Source: Petrosia ficiformis (taxonomy: Eukaryota > Porifera > Demospongiae > Haplosclerida > Petrosiidae). Taken from it: a stretch of 64,000 nt of DNA. Positions 21,373 to 34,576 of this stretch are shown here, piece by piece. How positions within the stretch are numbered: position 1 is the stretch's first letter; each line of letters begins with the position of its first letter. A model generated the notes under the pieces. The model was given only the letters and a program-made list of their open reading frames with translations, searched no databases and was not told the DNA's origin. Location: contig OX345636.1 of the NCBI GenBank assembly GCA_947044365.1, forward strand, positions 50,834,746 through 50,898,745. The letters are read 5' to 3'. The position numbers and the translations under genes were made by a program.

Positions 21373-24300
21373 ATAATTACTAGTTATTATGTTTATTTGC
21401 TGGAATCATTCTATGAGATATTTAACAACTCTACTATGGTTTGTTAATGGAAAGAATTATTGTGTTATAATAAATGCACATAATTATATTACTAAATATT
21501 TACAGTCTGTCATACAGGTATATAGATAGATCTAATTTGTATTCATAGGAATAAAAATTTAACTTAAACATAACTCTGACTACAATAATCGGAAACACTG
21601 ATATTCTCCCAAGCAATGTGTTTCTTCTGGGATGAGCCTACTTTGTGGTTTGTTGGGTCTGGCTACATGACACTAACATAAACAATTTAGGGTTATTAAT
21701 TAATTACTTACAGCAAAGTAGTGCGAGGCAGTTCCTGTGCAAATGTATTCCTAGTTATAATTATATAGTAAGGCTTACAATTAAATATATTCAAAGCAGA
21801 TTAATAATTCTTTATAATAGGGATATTCCTCTTGTACTCTATCCTGACGTCACGTTAAGATTATAAATAGGGGTCAAAGTACCATCCTGAATGCTTTCAT
21901 ATATAAAGTCATATGTACAGTACAGTGCTAAGTAACAGAATGGAATCTCAAGCCATTTCCTTCAGTAGTGTAATTATTATAATTTTAAAATGAACTTGGT
22001 ATGTCCAGAATAATCATAATGCGTAATTCATAATAATTATTATGCCATTTTGAGTTAATTAATTTATTCATCTGTAGATCTGTTATTTAAATTCCCATTA
22101 CTGTATAGGATTCATACATTCATGAATCATTATATGTAGGGCAGTAACTATTGAACTATTGGGAGTAAAATATGACTATGATTATAATTATGTTCAAGAT
22201 ACATGTGCTCAATAATAATATTATTAGTAGAAAAATAATTTTACTTATTCAACCGCATAATCATTGGCTTCATAATCCTATCATTATACAATAACTACAA
22301 TGTTTTTCATTTGAACTGTACAAAAATACAATAAAATTATATATGTAGCTACAGCAGATTATAATTAAAGGTCTTTTTAATCATAACGAATTTATGATTA
22401 AAATTTGTCACCAATAAGTGTTCAGTCATTACAACTATTGCTCCATTTATTTTATTTTATAACTACCCTTGCTGCGAAGCGTAAGCAGAAGGGTATAGTA
22501 ATCACATTGTGTGTCTGTCTGTCTGTGTGTGTTCACAAATCTCTTAATAAACTACAAACATTGGTGGCTCGAATGAGCTACTGCACTTGAAGTGCATATA
22601 CACTCTTAAATTCTTAATATTTAGATATTTACTGTAACTGATCTCTCAATTATGAGTCAGTGTACATACACCAGCTTAATACTTATTTAATAATAGTATA
22701 TTTCACACTAAAAAGTATGTATCGAGTATTTATCAATGCCTTGTAATACCCTATACCTATAGCTACAACAGTGATTCATCTACATGTGAATTATACAGAA
22801 TGTAGACAGCAGTCCGCACAACTATATATAGTACTGCTTAATTTCTATTATTTTGGTGAAATTGTAGTTGAAGTAGTGTTCAATAATAAATAAATAAATA
22901 TATACATATATATAAATTATATTAAAGTTTTTGATGCTACCAATAGACTAGTACTGTTAGAATAATAATATAGTACTCCCACCAACACTGATAATATTAT
23001 CTTTCCATGCTTGCTGCATGAGGATTGCTATATATGTTGCATGGCTTACTTGTTTTGATGTCATGTATGCGAATTAAGGATTTCCATTATGATGTCAATT
23101 CATTGTGTGGTTGCTATTGATTATGAGTGATGTTTTCCCATTCAACTATAGATTTTGCTCAATAAGTGTTCCACTATTGTTATCTCATAGTATAACTTCA
23201 GTGTCTGACAAATGACGAAAATTATGACACAATTTTGATATGCTTTGATTATTGTATAATATTTTGTTACTACTTACATAAACATAAGTATAATTTTAGT
23301 AATACCTAATCCATGAGTTAGATTTCCCTGTAAATAGGGAAATCTAACTCATGGATTATATATATAATTATTATATATAGTAAGGCTTATAGTAGGGGTT
23401 ATAATTATATTAAAAACAGGTTTATTATTACACGTATACAGTTCAAAGGAAGGTAGTAAATATATGATTAAGGATTTTCCTCTTGTAATCCATCCTGAAC
23501 TCAAGTTAATAGGGGTCAAAGTACCATCCTGCTTTCATATGAAAAGTCATATAGTACACGTACTAAGCCACATAATGTGTCTCGAGCTCACTTTAGCATT
23601 GGCTTCATTAGTATAATTAACTCTGGTATGTCCAGAATACTTATGACACATAATATTATAATTATAATACTATAATTATTTTTAATTAAAAATCTATTCA
23701 TCTGTAGATCTGTTATTCAAATTCCAGCAATTGCATAGGATTTATACATTCATATGTAGGAAAGTATTAAACTACTGAGAGTAAAATATGATGACAATTA
23801 TATGTTCAATAATTATTTATACTGATATGATATTTTATTTCAACAGCATAATCATTGTGTTCGTAATTTTATTATTAGTGTCAATAACTACATTTTTTTT
23901 CATTGGAACTATAAAAAATACAATAAAATTGTAATAATTATGTACAATAGATTAAAGTCATACAGTTGTAACATGTAAATTATAAATAAGTGTTTAATCA
24001 TAAGCGCTATGGCTAAAAATAATTTATAGAGTCGACATAGGGAAGTTTATTTTATAATTATACATAGCAATAATTATAGCTAGAGTATAAAAGCAAAGAA
24101 GACAAAAAAGAAAAAACATTTTTAAAAATTAAAGAGTATGTAGAGATATCAAAACCGAAAAAGCACAGTAACAAGATTGGGATGAATATACATAGCAACA
24201 AAATTAAACTAATCACTTCCACATAACAATCCTACGTAAGTATGTATATAATATATAGCTAGAGCAAAAGTAAAACACAACGAAACAATACTTATGTGTG

Positions 24301-24722
24301 GTTGTTAATGTGGAAGTCATTATATATATGTATAATTATGTAAAATTTTTGCTATATAGATGTTGTTAGTAATAATTTCGTTGCTATATGGTACCATTCG
24401 AATCTTGTCGATGTACTTTTGATACTCCCCCAAGAGTCTTCCGATCTATGCATGTGGTTGATATATAATTCAATCTTGAACCCACAAATTCTAGTTAATT
24501 GCTTTATATTATTATTTATGTTTGGGAAATTCAGGTATCAGGCAATATTCATAATTTTAATTGACCTTTTAATTAGATTTTAGAACATGCAAATCCACAA
24601 CTACCTTGAAATATTATAAGAAAAGGATATGAGATTCTTCCTTATTTGTGTCAATAGTCTAGCACTTTCCTTTGTGATATAATTGTATGGTAATTTCACC
24701 TGTATAATTGCATAATTAAGGC

Positions 24723-24765
24723 ATTGCATCATGTAATGATAGAGCTTCTATTCAACAGTATAAAT
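24723..24765 (+). promoter_or_regulatory. Type B promoter with TATA box
   Basis: Near-palindromic GCATCATGTAATGAT, then AGCTTCTATTCAACAG and TATAAAT at 24759-24765, 90 bases before the start codon. Confidence 0.6.
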
Positions 24766-24854
24766 TGCAGACAGTTCTGAACAAATTCAAGCAAATTATA
24801 TTTCAATTATCTTATAGTTTATTACAGAAAGAAAAGAAACGACTATATAACATA

Positions 24855-25525
24855 ATGACTACTATCAACTTTGTTCATTGTCAAGGAACTGGATATTACT
24901 TGACCCATTTACCATTTGTTGGATTAACATCACAGGGAAATAGAACTAGTGGATGTAAGAATTGTTTGTGATTAATAATAATTATTGAATTTAATATTCA
25001 TGCAGTTATACACAATATTATTGTTATCATTTTTATTTTTGTCTACTCAGATAATCTTGAAATTATCGATAACAGCAATGGAACACATGTGTTGCGCAAA
25101 ATATATGGAGCCTATGAAGAATTAAGTACAATGGAGGTCAACAATACTATTGTACACACACTGGTAAGGGAATTAATCCTATTTTCGTTGTGTGCTATAG
25201 CTAATCATAATTTACAGCATTCTGAACTTAAATGTGCTTTTGAAATCAATTGCAGGAATCACAGGGAAATGGGGCATCATTTCATAGAGAGACAACTACT
25301 TCAAGTTCCCAACACAATGTCCTCCTCGCCACAATTCATGACGGAGATAAATATTATATTTTGGCATCTGCTAATCAAAGTGTATCATTTGTGGATGAGG
25401 CTTACAAGACAGCAAAAGAACAAAATCAACAAAACAATCCTCAAGCATGGAAAGAGCTACTCTTCAATATTATTAGTGTTGATGAGAATACTGTTAATCC
25501 TCCATTCCTACTATCCAATGCATAA
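24855..25525 (+). CDS. Tandem family protein, type B, copy 2 (160 aa)
   Basis: Exons 24855-24954, 25051-25163 and 25256-25525, GT-AG introns of 96 and 92 bases, same phases as copy 1. The protein begins MTTINFVHCQGTGYY and ends PPFLLSNA. Differences from copy 1 are few (ASANQ for ASADQ, DENTVNPP for DESTVNTP), and the reading frame is intact. It is the partner of the gene at 4789-5465 inside the large duplication. Function unknown; no signal peptide is seen. Confidence 0.85.
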
Positions 25526-25869
25526 AATGCTACATCACCAGTACCAGCAGTTTTATCAAAGCAGAAACAATGATCACTTATATACAAGAAAATACTGAAT
25601 TATTTATTATAATTATATTTTGATGTTTTAATTTTAGAGTAATGAAAGGATTTTTAAATATTATATACTTCATTCCTACATTTGCTATTATCAGATAACA
25701 ATCCTTATATACAAACTATTGTTTGGAGTCATGTACATAGCTGTAGGAGATAGAGAAAGTAGTTAACTAAATTTACATAGCAAGACAAGCTAAGCAATCA
25801 AACTAATACAATGAATATGTTGAGCATGTGCTTACGATCCACAGAGTGGATTTTACTTGAAAAGTCAAT

Positions 25870-26680
25870 CATTAAATTATGCAAGTCATGCTGACACAAT
25901 GATCTTGAGTTGTTTAATTGATTCTCCTTCAAATAAAGTAAGCAACTCCTTCGCAGTATTTATTGACCTGCATGACATAGGATGTTTGCACACTCTACAA
26001 GTGTATTCCTTCACCCCTTCACCAAAGACTCTGTTTCTACTTCAATTTCTACGAAGGCTGTGGAAATTGTTTGAGTAGTAATTGAGAATGTGGGTGTAAA
26101 TGAGGTTGAATTCGCTCCTCTGGATTTAGTAGTACAGTAGTAGTGATACAAGACATCACAGACCTAACGTTTGGCGGTCTGCTTGTGTCCTCTTGTCCCC
26201 CAAATATACGAGGGCAATTAGAAGGTTCTGCATGGTAGAGAGGATGTTTTTGTATGTTTCACACAAGTGGAATGCAAATGGTTTCAACCACTCTGCTTTT
26301 CACTGTTGAAGAAGCTGGTAAACCACTGGACAGGTAATTCAAGAGGATTAATAAATTATAGTAAGTTTTCACTATGGTGTACTTATCACACAAGTAGTCA
26401 TGATCTTTGTGATATCTCAGTTGCTTGGTCATTTGTGGTTCAAACATTAGTGGTCTCTTGTTATAGTCATTGACAAGCTAAAAGACTGTTGTAAAAATTT
26501 GTCATTTCTTTGCCTGCAGAGAGTCATTTAAGTTGAAACAAGGCTGTAACTATTTTTGTTGGTTCAGTAATCTACTCTTTGTAGGACCAGAGCAAATACC
26601 ACACAGGCTAGGAAATTTATTAGGTCAATCATGATGATGGTGAATGTAGATGTAATCTTATCATCATTATAACTAATCAT
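25870..26680 (+). pseudogene. Decayed membrane/receptor-like exons, second copy
   Basis: Counterpart of 5640-6360. The stretch before the GT donor at about 26334 still shows ITDLTFGGLLVSSC and GMQMVSTTLLFTVEEAG, but an in-frame TAG replaces a TGG tryptophan codon near 26236. The later AATCTACTCTTT and GGACCAGAGC block near 26570 is the decayed last exon. Confidence 0.5.
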
Positions 26681-27301
26681 GTAAAAGTGTAGCTATAGAG
26701 AAACAAATAGTACAGTACAGTTATATATATATAGTGCATGATTATATAATTTAATAGGTCGGTCATACAGTTGTTACGACTGCATGATAAGATATATGTA
26801 TTAATTATCATGTCTAATATTTCATATTAAATGCACAAGAAAAGTTTGGAACCTACCAATGATACATGTAGTTAAAATATTTATTCTGCTTCTTTGTAGA
26901 CAGTATATATAAGGAAATTGAAACTGCTGGATAATAATTGGTACAAGAACATATTATGTCACAATGCAGTCATAACAGCCTGCATGACCAATTATATTAA
27001 TCATAATTTGCAACTGTACTAACGAATAAATTAGTTATTTTAACAATTCTATTTTTGTAGTGAATCTATATACTAGATATTTTGTTTATATATATACAGT
27101 AATTATTCTTGATGATACTAAGAAAACACTCGTGCATGTACTTGCAATGAAAAGGGAACTTATATTATGTGTATATATTTCTGAGCAATTCTATACATGC
27201 AGCTAGTAGTTGATGCATACACTACATAATCAATTGTGAGATAAAAATATCTTTGCCATCTCAAGATTAATTAATATAAGTGTATCAATTATTCATAAGG
27301 T

Positions 27302-27560
27302 ATAGTATTCAAGACAGTATGTTGTGCAACACATCATACAAGCATGGAATGATAATACTATTAGTGTTGATGTGAACAGTATTGTTATTCCAAGACCTAT
27401 AGAAAGCATCGAAATCTTTAAACCGCTAATTCAACTACAATGTTTATCAAAATTATTTTGGATGTAAATTCCTCCACCATTGTGAGTACAAGAGTATATT
27501 GTTCACTTCTTATATATGCAAAAGAATTCTTCATAGATTAGTGTAATAGATTATGTAACT
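27302..27560. pseudogene. Decayed family exons, second copy of the pair
   Basis: Counterpart of 6950-7210: last-exon relic on + (27302-27396), second-exon relic on - (about 27465-27560). Both are closed by stops and indels. Confidence 0.6.
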
Positions 27561-28059
27561 ACTGCATGTTATCTATAAGTTCAAGATATGAATGAACACA
27601 ATTATACTTTGATTATTGTATAATACTATTTTTTTATTACTAAACACAACAATTAATTTATTACCATTATATATGCACTAAAATTTTCAATAATAATTAC
27701 ATTCATTATTTTGATTTCCTTGTGATTTTAATCCAACACAGGTAAAGTGGGACAATATAGGCATATAATTACGGTTATTATTATTATGTACAGTTCAAAG
27801 AAAATAATAAATATAATTTCACTTCATTAAGGACACTCTTCTTTTAAGTTCTAGATCAATATTACAGGGTTTAAATGTACTATCCTGCTTTCATATGCAA
27901 AGTCATACAGTAGAGTGTTAAGTCACAGGATGGAATCTCCCTTTTGAATTTCCTTTTCCTTTGATTTCAATTATAAGTATTTTAATATTTATTAAACATG
28001 AATTAGGTTTCATACATAATTAGACATACAAATTATATATAATTATATTTTATTATAAT

Positions 28060-28080
28060 ACATAATTATATATATATATA

Positions 28081-28172
<92 letters not shown>
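28060..28172. repeat. Long AT microsatellite
   Basis: About 110 bases of almost pure AT repeat just beyond the end of the duplicated segment, in a place where copy 1 has an AT-rich stretch. 28173-28990 then carries AT-rich sequence related to other spacers and no gene. Confidence 0.95.
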
Positions 28173-28173
<1 letters not shown>

Positions 28174-28993
28174 CAGGAAGAAAGCTAATTGTAGCTTACA
28201 TAGAAACAGGTATTCTACCTGTAATATATTCCTATTGTTCTACAAGATCTTTTTAAAAAAGTAAGGAGAGTATAGATAATCAATTGCAAAATCATACAGT
28301 AAAACGCAAACAAAGAAATCCTTTTTTCTCCATACATCTTGTATTTTTTCATAATGATTATCTTGCTATTGGATGCCATTATAACACGTCAGTATAAGAA
28401 TCTGCATAATTTTAGAGTCAACATAATATCAAAGTTGGCTTTGTAATTATACATAGCAATAGCATTAATGATATACTTCTTAACAATTCGTAAGTAGAGA
28501 ATTTAAAACAAAATTGACAAAGATGATATACTTACATAGGGTTACAAAGTTGAAGTTGTTAGTATAAATTTACAGCTAAAGTACCATCCCAATTTGTTGG
28601 TGTGTTTTCAGTTTTCATATCTCTACACAGGTTCTTTCATTTTTTGGGAAAATGGTTTTAGCAATAGAATGATTAATCTAAATTAATGACAAAATTAGAA
28701 ACCTTGAAGTCAATCATTTTAAGACTTTTGACACAGTACAGAGTTGCTATACAATTCAATCTTAAGCTCAGTTGCTTTATATTTATTATTTGTACATTTG
28801 GGAATTGATGGCATCAAAGGCAATATGTGCAACTATTAATTTCATGTACAATTGTACAATAACTTTGAAATATCCCAAGGGGAGATAGAAGGATGTGAGA
28901 TTCTTCCTTGTTGGTGTCAACAGTTTAGTACTTTACTTTATTATGGTACTGTGACTTGTTTATATGCCATTACAAATGGAATACCCCTAGTAC

Positions 28994-29036
28994 ATTACAT
29001 CATGTAATGATGAAGCTTCTATTCAAGAGTATAAAT
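28994..29036 (+). promoter_or_regulatory. Type B promoter with TATA box
   Basis: ATTACATCATGTAATGA palindrome, then AGCTTCTATTCAAGAG and TATAAAT at 29030-29036, 90 bases before the start codon. Confidence 0.6.
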
Positions 29037-29125
29037 TGTAGACAGTTCTGAACAAATTCAAGCAAATTATATTTTAATTATCTAATAGTGTATTACAGAA
29101 AGAAAAGAAACGACTATATAGCATA

Positions 29126-29806
29126 ATGTCTACTATCAACTTTGTTCATTGTCAAGGAACTGGATATTACTTGACCCATTTACCATTTGTTGGATTAACA
29201 TCACAAGGAAATAGAACTAGTGGATGTAAGAATTGTTAATTAATTGTTTGTGATTAGGAATAATCATTGAATTTAATATTCATGCAGTTATACACAATAT
29301 TATTGTTATTATTTTTATTTTTGTCTACTCAGATAATCTTGAAACTATCGATAACAGCAATGGAACACATGTGTTGCGCAAAATATATGGAGCCTATGAA
29401 GAATTAAGTACAATGGAGGTCAACAATACTATTGTACACACACTGGTAAGGGAATTAATCCTATTTTCGTTGTGTGCTATAGCTAATCATAATTATTGCA
29501 TCCTGAACTTAAATGTGCTTTTGAAATCAATTGCAGGAATCACAGGGAAATGGAGTATCATTTCATAGAGAGACAACTACCTCAAGCTCCCAACACAATG
29601 TCCTCCTCGCCACAACTCATGATGGAGATAAATATTATATTCTCGCATCTGCTGATCAAAGTGTATCATTTGTGGATGAGGCTTACAAGACAGCAAAAGA
29701 ACAAAATCAACAAAACAATCCTCAAGCATGGAAAGAGCTACTCTTCAATATTATTAGTGTTGATGAGAGTACTGTTAATCCTCCATTCCTACTATCCAAT
29801 GCATAA
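29126..29806 (+). CDS. Tandem family protein, type B, copy 3 (160 aa)
   Basis: Exons 29126-29225, 29333-29445 and 29537-29806; introns of 107 and 91 bases; all phases as in the other type B copies. The protein starts MSTINFVHC, has NLETIDNSNGTH in place of NLEII, LLATTHDGDKYYILAS, and ends PPFLLSNA. It is intact. Function unknown. It is followed by its own relic of the membrane/receptor-like gene at 30370-30660, repeating the order seen after copies 1 and 2. Confidence 0.85.
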
Positions 29807-30369
29807 AATGCTACATCACCAGTACCAGCAGTTTTACCAAAGCTAAGAAAACAATGATCACTTATATACAAGAAATATATAATTGAATTGTTTATTATAA
29901 TTATTTTTATATTTAAATTGTGTAGAGTAAAGAAATGATTAATTTGTAGCTATTACTCTCAGTTCTATATTTGCTATATTAGATAACAACTCTTATACAA
30001 ACTATTTTTGGGAGTTATGTATTATATATCTGTAGGATTGACTGTAGGAGATAGAGGCAGTTTATGTGGCAAGACACGCTAAATAATCAACCCCACAATT
30101 CAATGAACATTTTAAAACCTGCCTTGATTTTACTATTGAAATTGTCCTAAAATAATATAGATGGACATCCAATTGTGAAAGCGACTTTGGAACAAATGAT
30201 CATTTGTACATGCTTTCTTGAGTTGTTTTATGTATTTTCCTTCAACGATAAGACTATGGGACTGTAGCCATGCATATATCCTTCATATGATTGTGAGATA
30301 CAATTTTATCTGTTCCATTCTATCAGTTTGTGCCAAAAAATATAATTATACTGAAGACATAAAAATGTT

Positions 30370-30660
30370 TCTGGCCACATAATTCTGTGTAGCATAATGA
30401 AGTAAATAACTCCTTTACAATCTTTACTGACCTACTGGCATAGGAATTTTGCACACTCTGCAAGTGCATTTCTTCCTTCCCTCACCAGCCCTCTTGTGCG
30501 ATTCAGTAGTATGCAAAACAGGTTTTGTTTCAACTTATTATTCTATGGAAGACTTGGAAATTTGTGGAGTATTCATTGAGAAAGTGAGTGCAAATGAGGT
30601 TGAATTGGCTGCTCTGTATAGCACAATAGCAAGGATATAATACATAATAGACCTAACGTT
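30370..30660 (+). pseudogene. Decayed membrane/receptor-like exon, third copy
   Basis: An open stretch to about 30640 encodes CKTGFVSTYYSMEDLEICG and then EKVSANEVELAALYS; the second part matches ENVGVNEVEFAPLD read near 26085-26125. The later exon (ITDLTFG block) is largely lost. It gives the clearest view of the upstream part of the ancestral exon. Confidence 0.4.
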
Positions 30661-31138
30661 TACTTGTCCACCTCTAAATATATGAGGGTTACTAGGAGGT
30701 TCTAGTGGACAGTTTGTTTGTGGCTCAGGTGTGGGGAGATTGGTGGCACACTCCCTTATATGTATTGGTTGGAAATGTCAGATGACATAATTCAACTTGC
30801 GTCGTTAAAACTGTTGGTTATCAATAGTATTCAGAGTTTAATCATAGATAAGAGTACGTAAATATCTATGGTTTAATAATAACACTAGCACTGTTACTAG
30901 AAAATGAAAGCACTTATCAAAACCAAACAAGATTGGGATAGTAAAAATTATACTAGCACCTACAAATTCCATAATTATAACAATTGTACATAATAAATGT
31001 ATATATCATCTTTGTTGATTTTGCTTTTATACTCTATAGCAAAGTTATATATTACTGTACTATTTATATTTCTAAAGAACAAATGTTTAATTATTTGCGC
31101 TGATAATTAGGAAGCTAATGATTATGCTGATGATTTAA

Positions 31139-31144
<6 letters not shown>

Positions 31145-31190
<46 letters not shown>
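31145..31190. repeat. AT microsatellite
   Basis: A pure AT run between two spacers. 30661-31300 otherwise shows no gene. Confidence 0.9.
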
Positions 31191-31195
<5 letters not shown>

Positions 31196-31309
31196 ATCTC
31201 CACTAGAATTTAATTTATTGAGTACATGTATATGCATGTGTCCTGAACATATAACTATTATAATTATTACTCTCAGTAGTTTAATACTCTCTTACATATA
31301 ATCATTCAA

Positions 31310-31850
31310 AGAAAATTAATTAATTTCATTTCATTAAGGACATTTCTCTTGCAATTCATCCTGAATCAGGTCAATTTCAATGTACTATCCTGCTTTCATA
31401 TGCAAAGTCATACAGTAGAGTGCGAAGTCACAGGATGGAATCTCACATTAGAATTTCCTTTTCCAAAATAATTTTTAATAATACTAATTTGATTTATGTG
31501 GTATCTCCAGAAAGATTATAATGCATATAATTATAATTATTTATATATTATAATTTATAATTTATTCATCTGCAAATGAATAAACTTAATTATAAATTAT
31601 ACATAACAATAATATATGTTATATATTTCATTCTGGACATAACACATAAATCTTGTTCAATTACAATAATTATTGAAATCAAAGGAAAAGAAAATTCTAA
31701 AGTGAGATTCCATCCTGTGACTTTGCACTGTACTGTATGACTTTGCATATGACAGCAAGATAGTACATTATTTATTGGGACTTCAGGATGAAGTACAAGA
31801 GGAATGTCCTCAATGAAATGAAATTACATTTACTATTTTCTTTTGAACTG
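31310..31850. repeat. Large imperfect palindrome
   Basis: 31310-31575 (with GTACTATCCTGCTTTCATAT and TTCATCTGCA) is followed by its reverse complement to about 31850 (with ACAGCAAGATAGTAC). Arms are about 265 bases, and the centre at about 31577 has almost no spacer. The arm sequence is the usual upstream spacer of the family (also at 2030, 3610, 7525 and 34115). Confidence 0.75.
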
Positions 31851-31919
31851 TATAATTATAATAATTAACCTAAATTATATTCCTTAATAATATTGTCCCA
31901 CTTTACCTGTGTTGTATTT

Positions 31920-32345
31920 AAAGCACAGGGAAATCAAAATAGTGGATATAAGTATTACTAAAATTTTGGTTTTATGATAGTAATAAAATGCTGTGTGTAG
32001 TAAAAAAATAAATGGTATTATACAATAATCTAAACATCACACGTACAATAATTTCATTCATTCATTAGATAATATCTTGAACTTATAGATAATAGTAGTT
32101 ATATAATTTATTACACAAATCTATGAAGAATTCTTTTGCATATATAGGAGTCAACAATACTCTTGTACAAACAAACAATGGTGGAGGAATTTACATCATC
32201 TCTAATTCTGGGTATACTATATAGCTAGTTAATCCATAATAATTGAGTGATAGAACATCATGTGTACAATAATACATAATCAATTTCAACCAGACATACT
32301 TCTGAAACCAATTACAAGAATCACAAGGAAATGCATAATTGCTAG
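31920..32345 (+). pseudogene. Decayed type B gene
   Basis: Three pieces lie in correct order: an exon 1 end (CACAGGGAAATCAAAATAG, 31922-31945), an exon 2 relic (about 32068-32170, with CTATGAAGAATTC and GTCAACAATACTCTTGTAC) and an exon 3 start (AGAATCACAAGGAAATG, 32319-32335). Stops, deletions and loss of most of exon 3 make it non-coding. Confidence 0.65.
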
Positions 32346-32645
32346 ATATATACTTCCCAATATAATGATGCCCCTCATAACAAATGCTTAACTGCATTAT
32401 ATTTATTTGTTTGGAAAGTTGAAGCATCAGGCAATATTCACCAGGTACAATTGTAATGTTTTTCCTATAATTGCTAGAACTTGCAATCGCACAATCACCT
32501 AGAAATATCCCAAGGTGAGATAAAACCCAGAAAAGGATATGAGATTCTTCCTTGTTGGTGTCAATAGTTTAGTACTTTTACTTTGTGATGGTACTTTGAC
32601 TTGTATGTATGCATAATTCCAATTACAAATGGAATACCCCTAGTA

Positions 32646-32689
32646 CATTACATCATGTAATGATGGAGCTTCTATTCAAGAGTATAAAT
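32646..32689 (+). promoter_or_regulatory. Type B promoter with TATA box
   Basis: CATTACATCATGTAATGATG palindrome, then AGCTTCTATTCAAGAG and TATAAAT at 32683-32689, 90 bases before the start codon. Confidence 0.6.
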
Positions 32690-32778
32690 AGTAGACAGTT
32701 CGAAACTGATTCAAGCAAATTACATTTCAATTATCATTATAGTTTATTACAGGAGAAAAGAAACGACTATATAACATA

Positions 32779-33457
32779 ATGACTACTATCAACTTTGTTC
32801 ATTGTCAAGGAACTGGATATTACTTGACCCATTTACCATTTATTGGATTAACATCACAGGGAAATAGAACTAGTGGATGTAAGAATTGTTAATTAATTGT
32901 TTGTGATTAATAATAGTTATTGAATTTAATATTCATACAGTTATACACAATATAATTTATTGTTATAATTTTTATTTTTGTCCATTCAGATAATCTTGAA
33001 ATTATCGATAACAGCGATGGAACACATGTATTGCGCAAAATATATGGAGCCTATGAAGAATTAAGTACAATGGAGGTCAACAATACTATTGTACACACAC
33101 TGGTAAGGGAATTAATCCTATTTTCTTTGTGTGCTATAGCTAATTATTGCATCCTGAACTTAAATGTGCTTTTGAAATCAATTGCAGGAATCACAAGGAA
33201 ATGGAGTATCATTTCATAGAGAGACAACTACCTCAAGCTCCCAACACAATGTCCTCCTCGCCACAATTCATGACGGAGATAAATATTATATTCTGGCATC
33301 TGCTGATCAAAGTGTATCATTTGTGGACGAGGCATACAAGACAGCAAAAGAACAAAATCAACAAAGCAATCCTCAAGCATGGAAAGAGCTACTGTTTAAT
33401 ATTATTAGTGTTGATAAGAGTACTGTAAATACTCCATTCCTACTATCCAATGCATAA
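32779..33457 (+). CDS. Tandem family protein, type B, copy 4 (160 aa)
   Basis: Exons 32779-32878, 32990-33102 and 33188-33457, introns of 111 and 85 bases. The product has LPFIGLTS where the others have LPFVGLTS, and its last exon ends SVDKSTVNTPFLLSNA, which combines a type A-like stretch (DKSTVNTPF) with a type B end (LLSNA). That mosaic suggests gene conversion between the two types. Function unknown; the frame is intact. Confidence 0.85.
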
Positions 33458-33779
33458 AATGCTACATCACCAGTACCAGCAGTTATATCAAAAAAAAGTT
33501 ATAGAAACATTGATCACTTATATACAAGAAAATACTGAATTATTTATTTTATTTTTATTTTGAAAATTGTACAATGTAATTAAACGATTAATTTTTTTAA
33601 ATATTGTACTACTCTCTGTTCTATATTGGCCATGCAGAAAACAATCCTTACAAACTATTTTGGGGAGTTGTGTATTATAACTTATAATATTGCAAATTCA
33701 TTAGGATTGACTGTAGGAGATAGGGGCAGTTTATACAGCAAGACAAATACTCAACATAAATCCATTCCTTGTATATGGA

Positions 33780-33970
33780 ATTCTTGTACGTAATTGGTTT
33801 CAGATGTATGTCTGGCAGCAGTTTATTATGTATTATGTGTCACTCAATTATTATGGACTAACTAGCTATATACTATACCCACACTTAGATATAATGTAAT
33901 ACCCCCACCATTGTGGATACAAGAGCATTGTTGACTTCTGTTGCAAAAGAATAGTTTGATTTCCTTGTGA
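33780..33970 (-). pseudogene. Inverted relic related to 32150-32340
   Basis: Reverse complement of the decayed type B region, recognisable by GTCACTCAATTATTATGGAC and CACCATTGTGGATACAAGAG. It is non-coding. Confidence 0.6.
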
Positions 33971-34529
33971 AACATTGTAAAGTAGGACAATATATAATTT
34001 TTATAGTAAGGCATAATTATATTTAAGGTTAGCTATTACACGCACTTCAAGTAAATGTAATTTCGTTTCATTAATAGCATTACTCTTGTAATTCATTCTG
34101 AACATTATAGGGATTCAATGTACTATCCTGCTTTCATATGCAAAGTCGTACAATACAGTGCTAAGTTACAGGATGAAATCTCACTTGACAATTATTGTAA
34201 CATTTATTTCAATATGGATTAGCCTGTATATTTAGAATTATAATACATATAATTTATAAATTTATATGTATATATATATATATATATCATTATATATGGA
34301 TATTACATACAATTATATTATATATATATAATACTATTATATATAATATAATGATAATTATAATTATATTATGATTTTCTTTTTCATATTTTTAATGCAA
34401 ATGCATAAGAGTTTAGCTAATAGCTAATATTCCCTAAAATTATGTATAATTATAATGATATGATGATACATTTTCATAGATGAGTAATATATAGAGAAAT
34501 AAATCTGATGTGTAGCTATAGCACTCCCA

Positions 34530-34535
34530 AAAATA

Positions 34536-34576
<41 letters not shown>

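Larger units (their letters stand above)
21237..28050 (+). repeat. Segmental duplication, copy 2
   Basis: Partner of 1316-7690. It lacks the SINE-like insertion and has extra sequence at about 23940-24330, related to 39170-39300, which is not in copy 1. 21373-24720 holds the repeat fragment at 22455-22590, a small palindrome at 23320-23355, AT-rich sequence and no gene that I can support. Confidence 0.9.
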
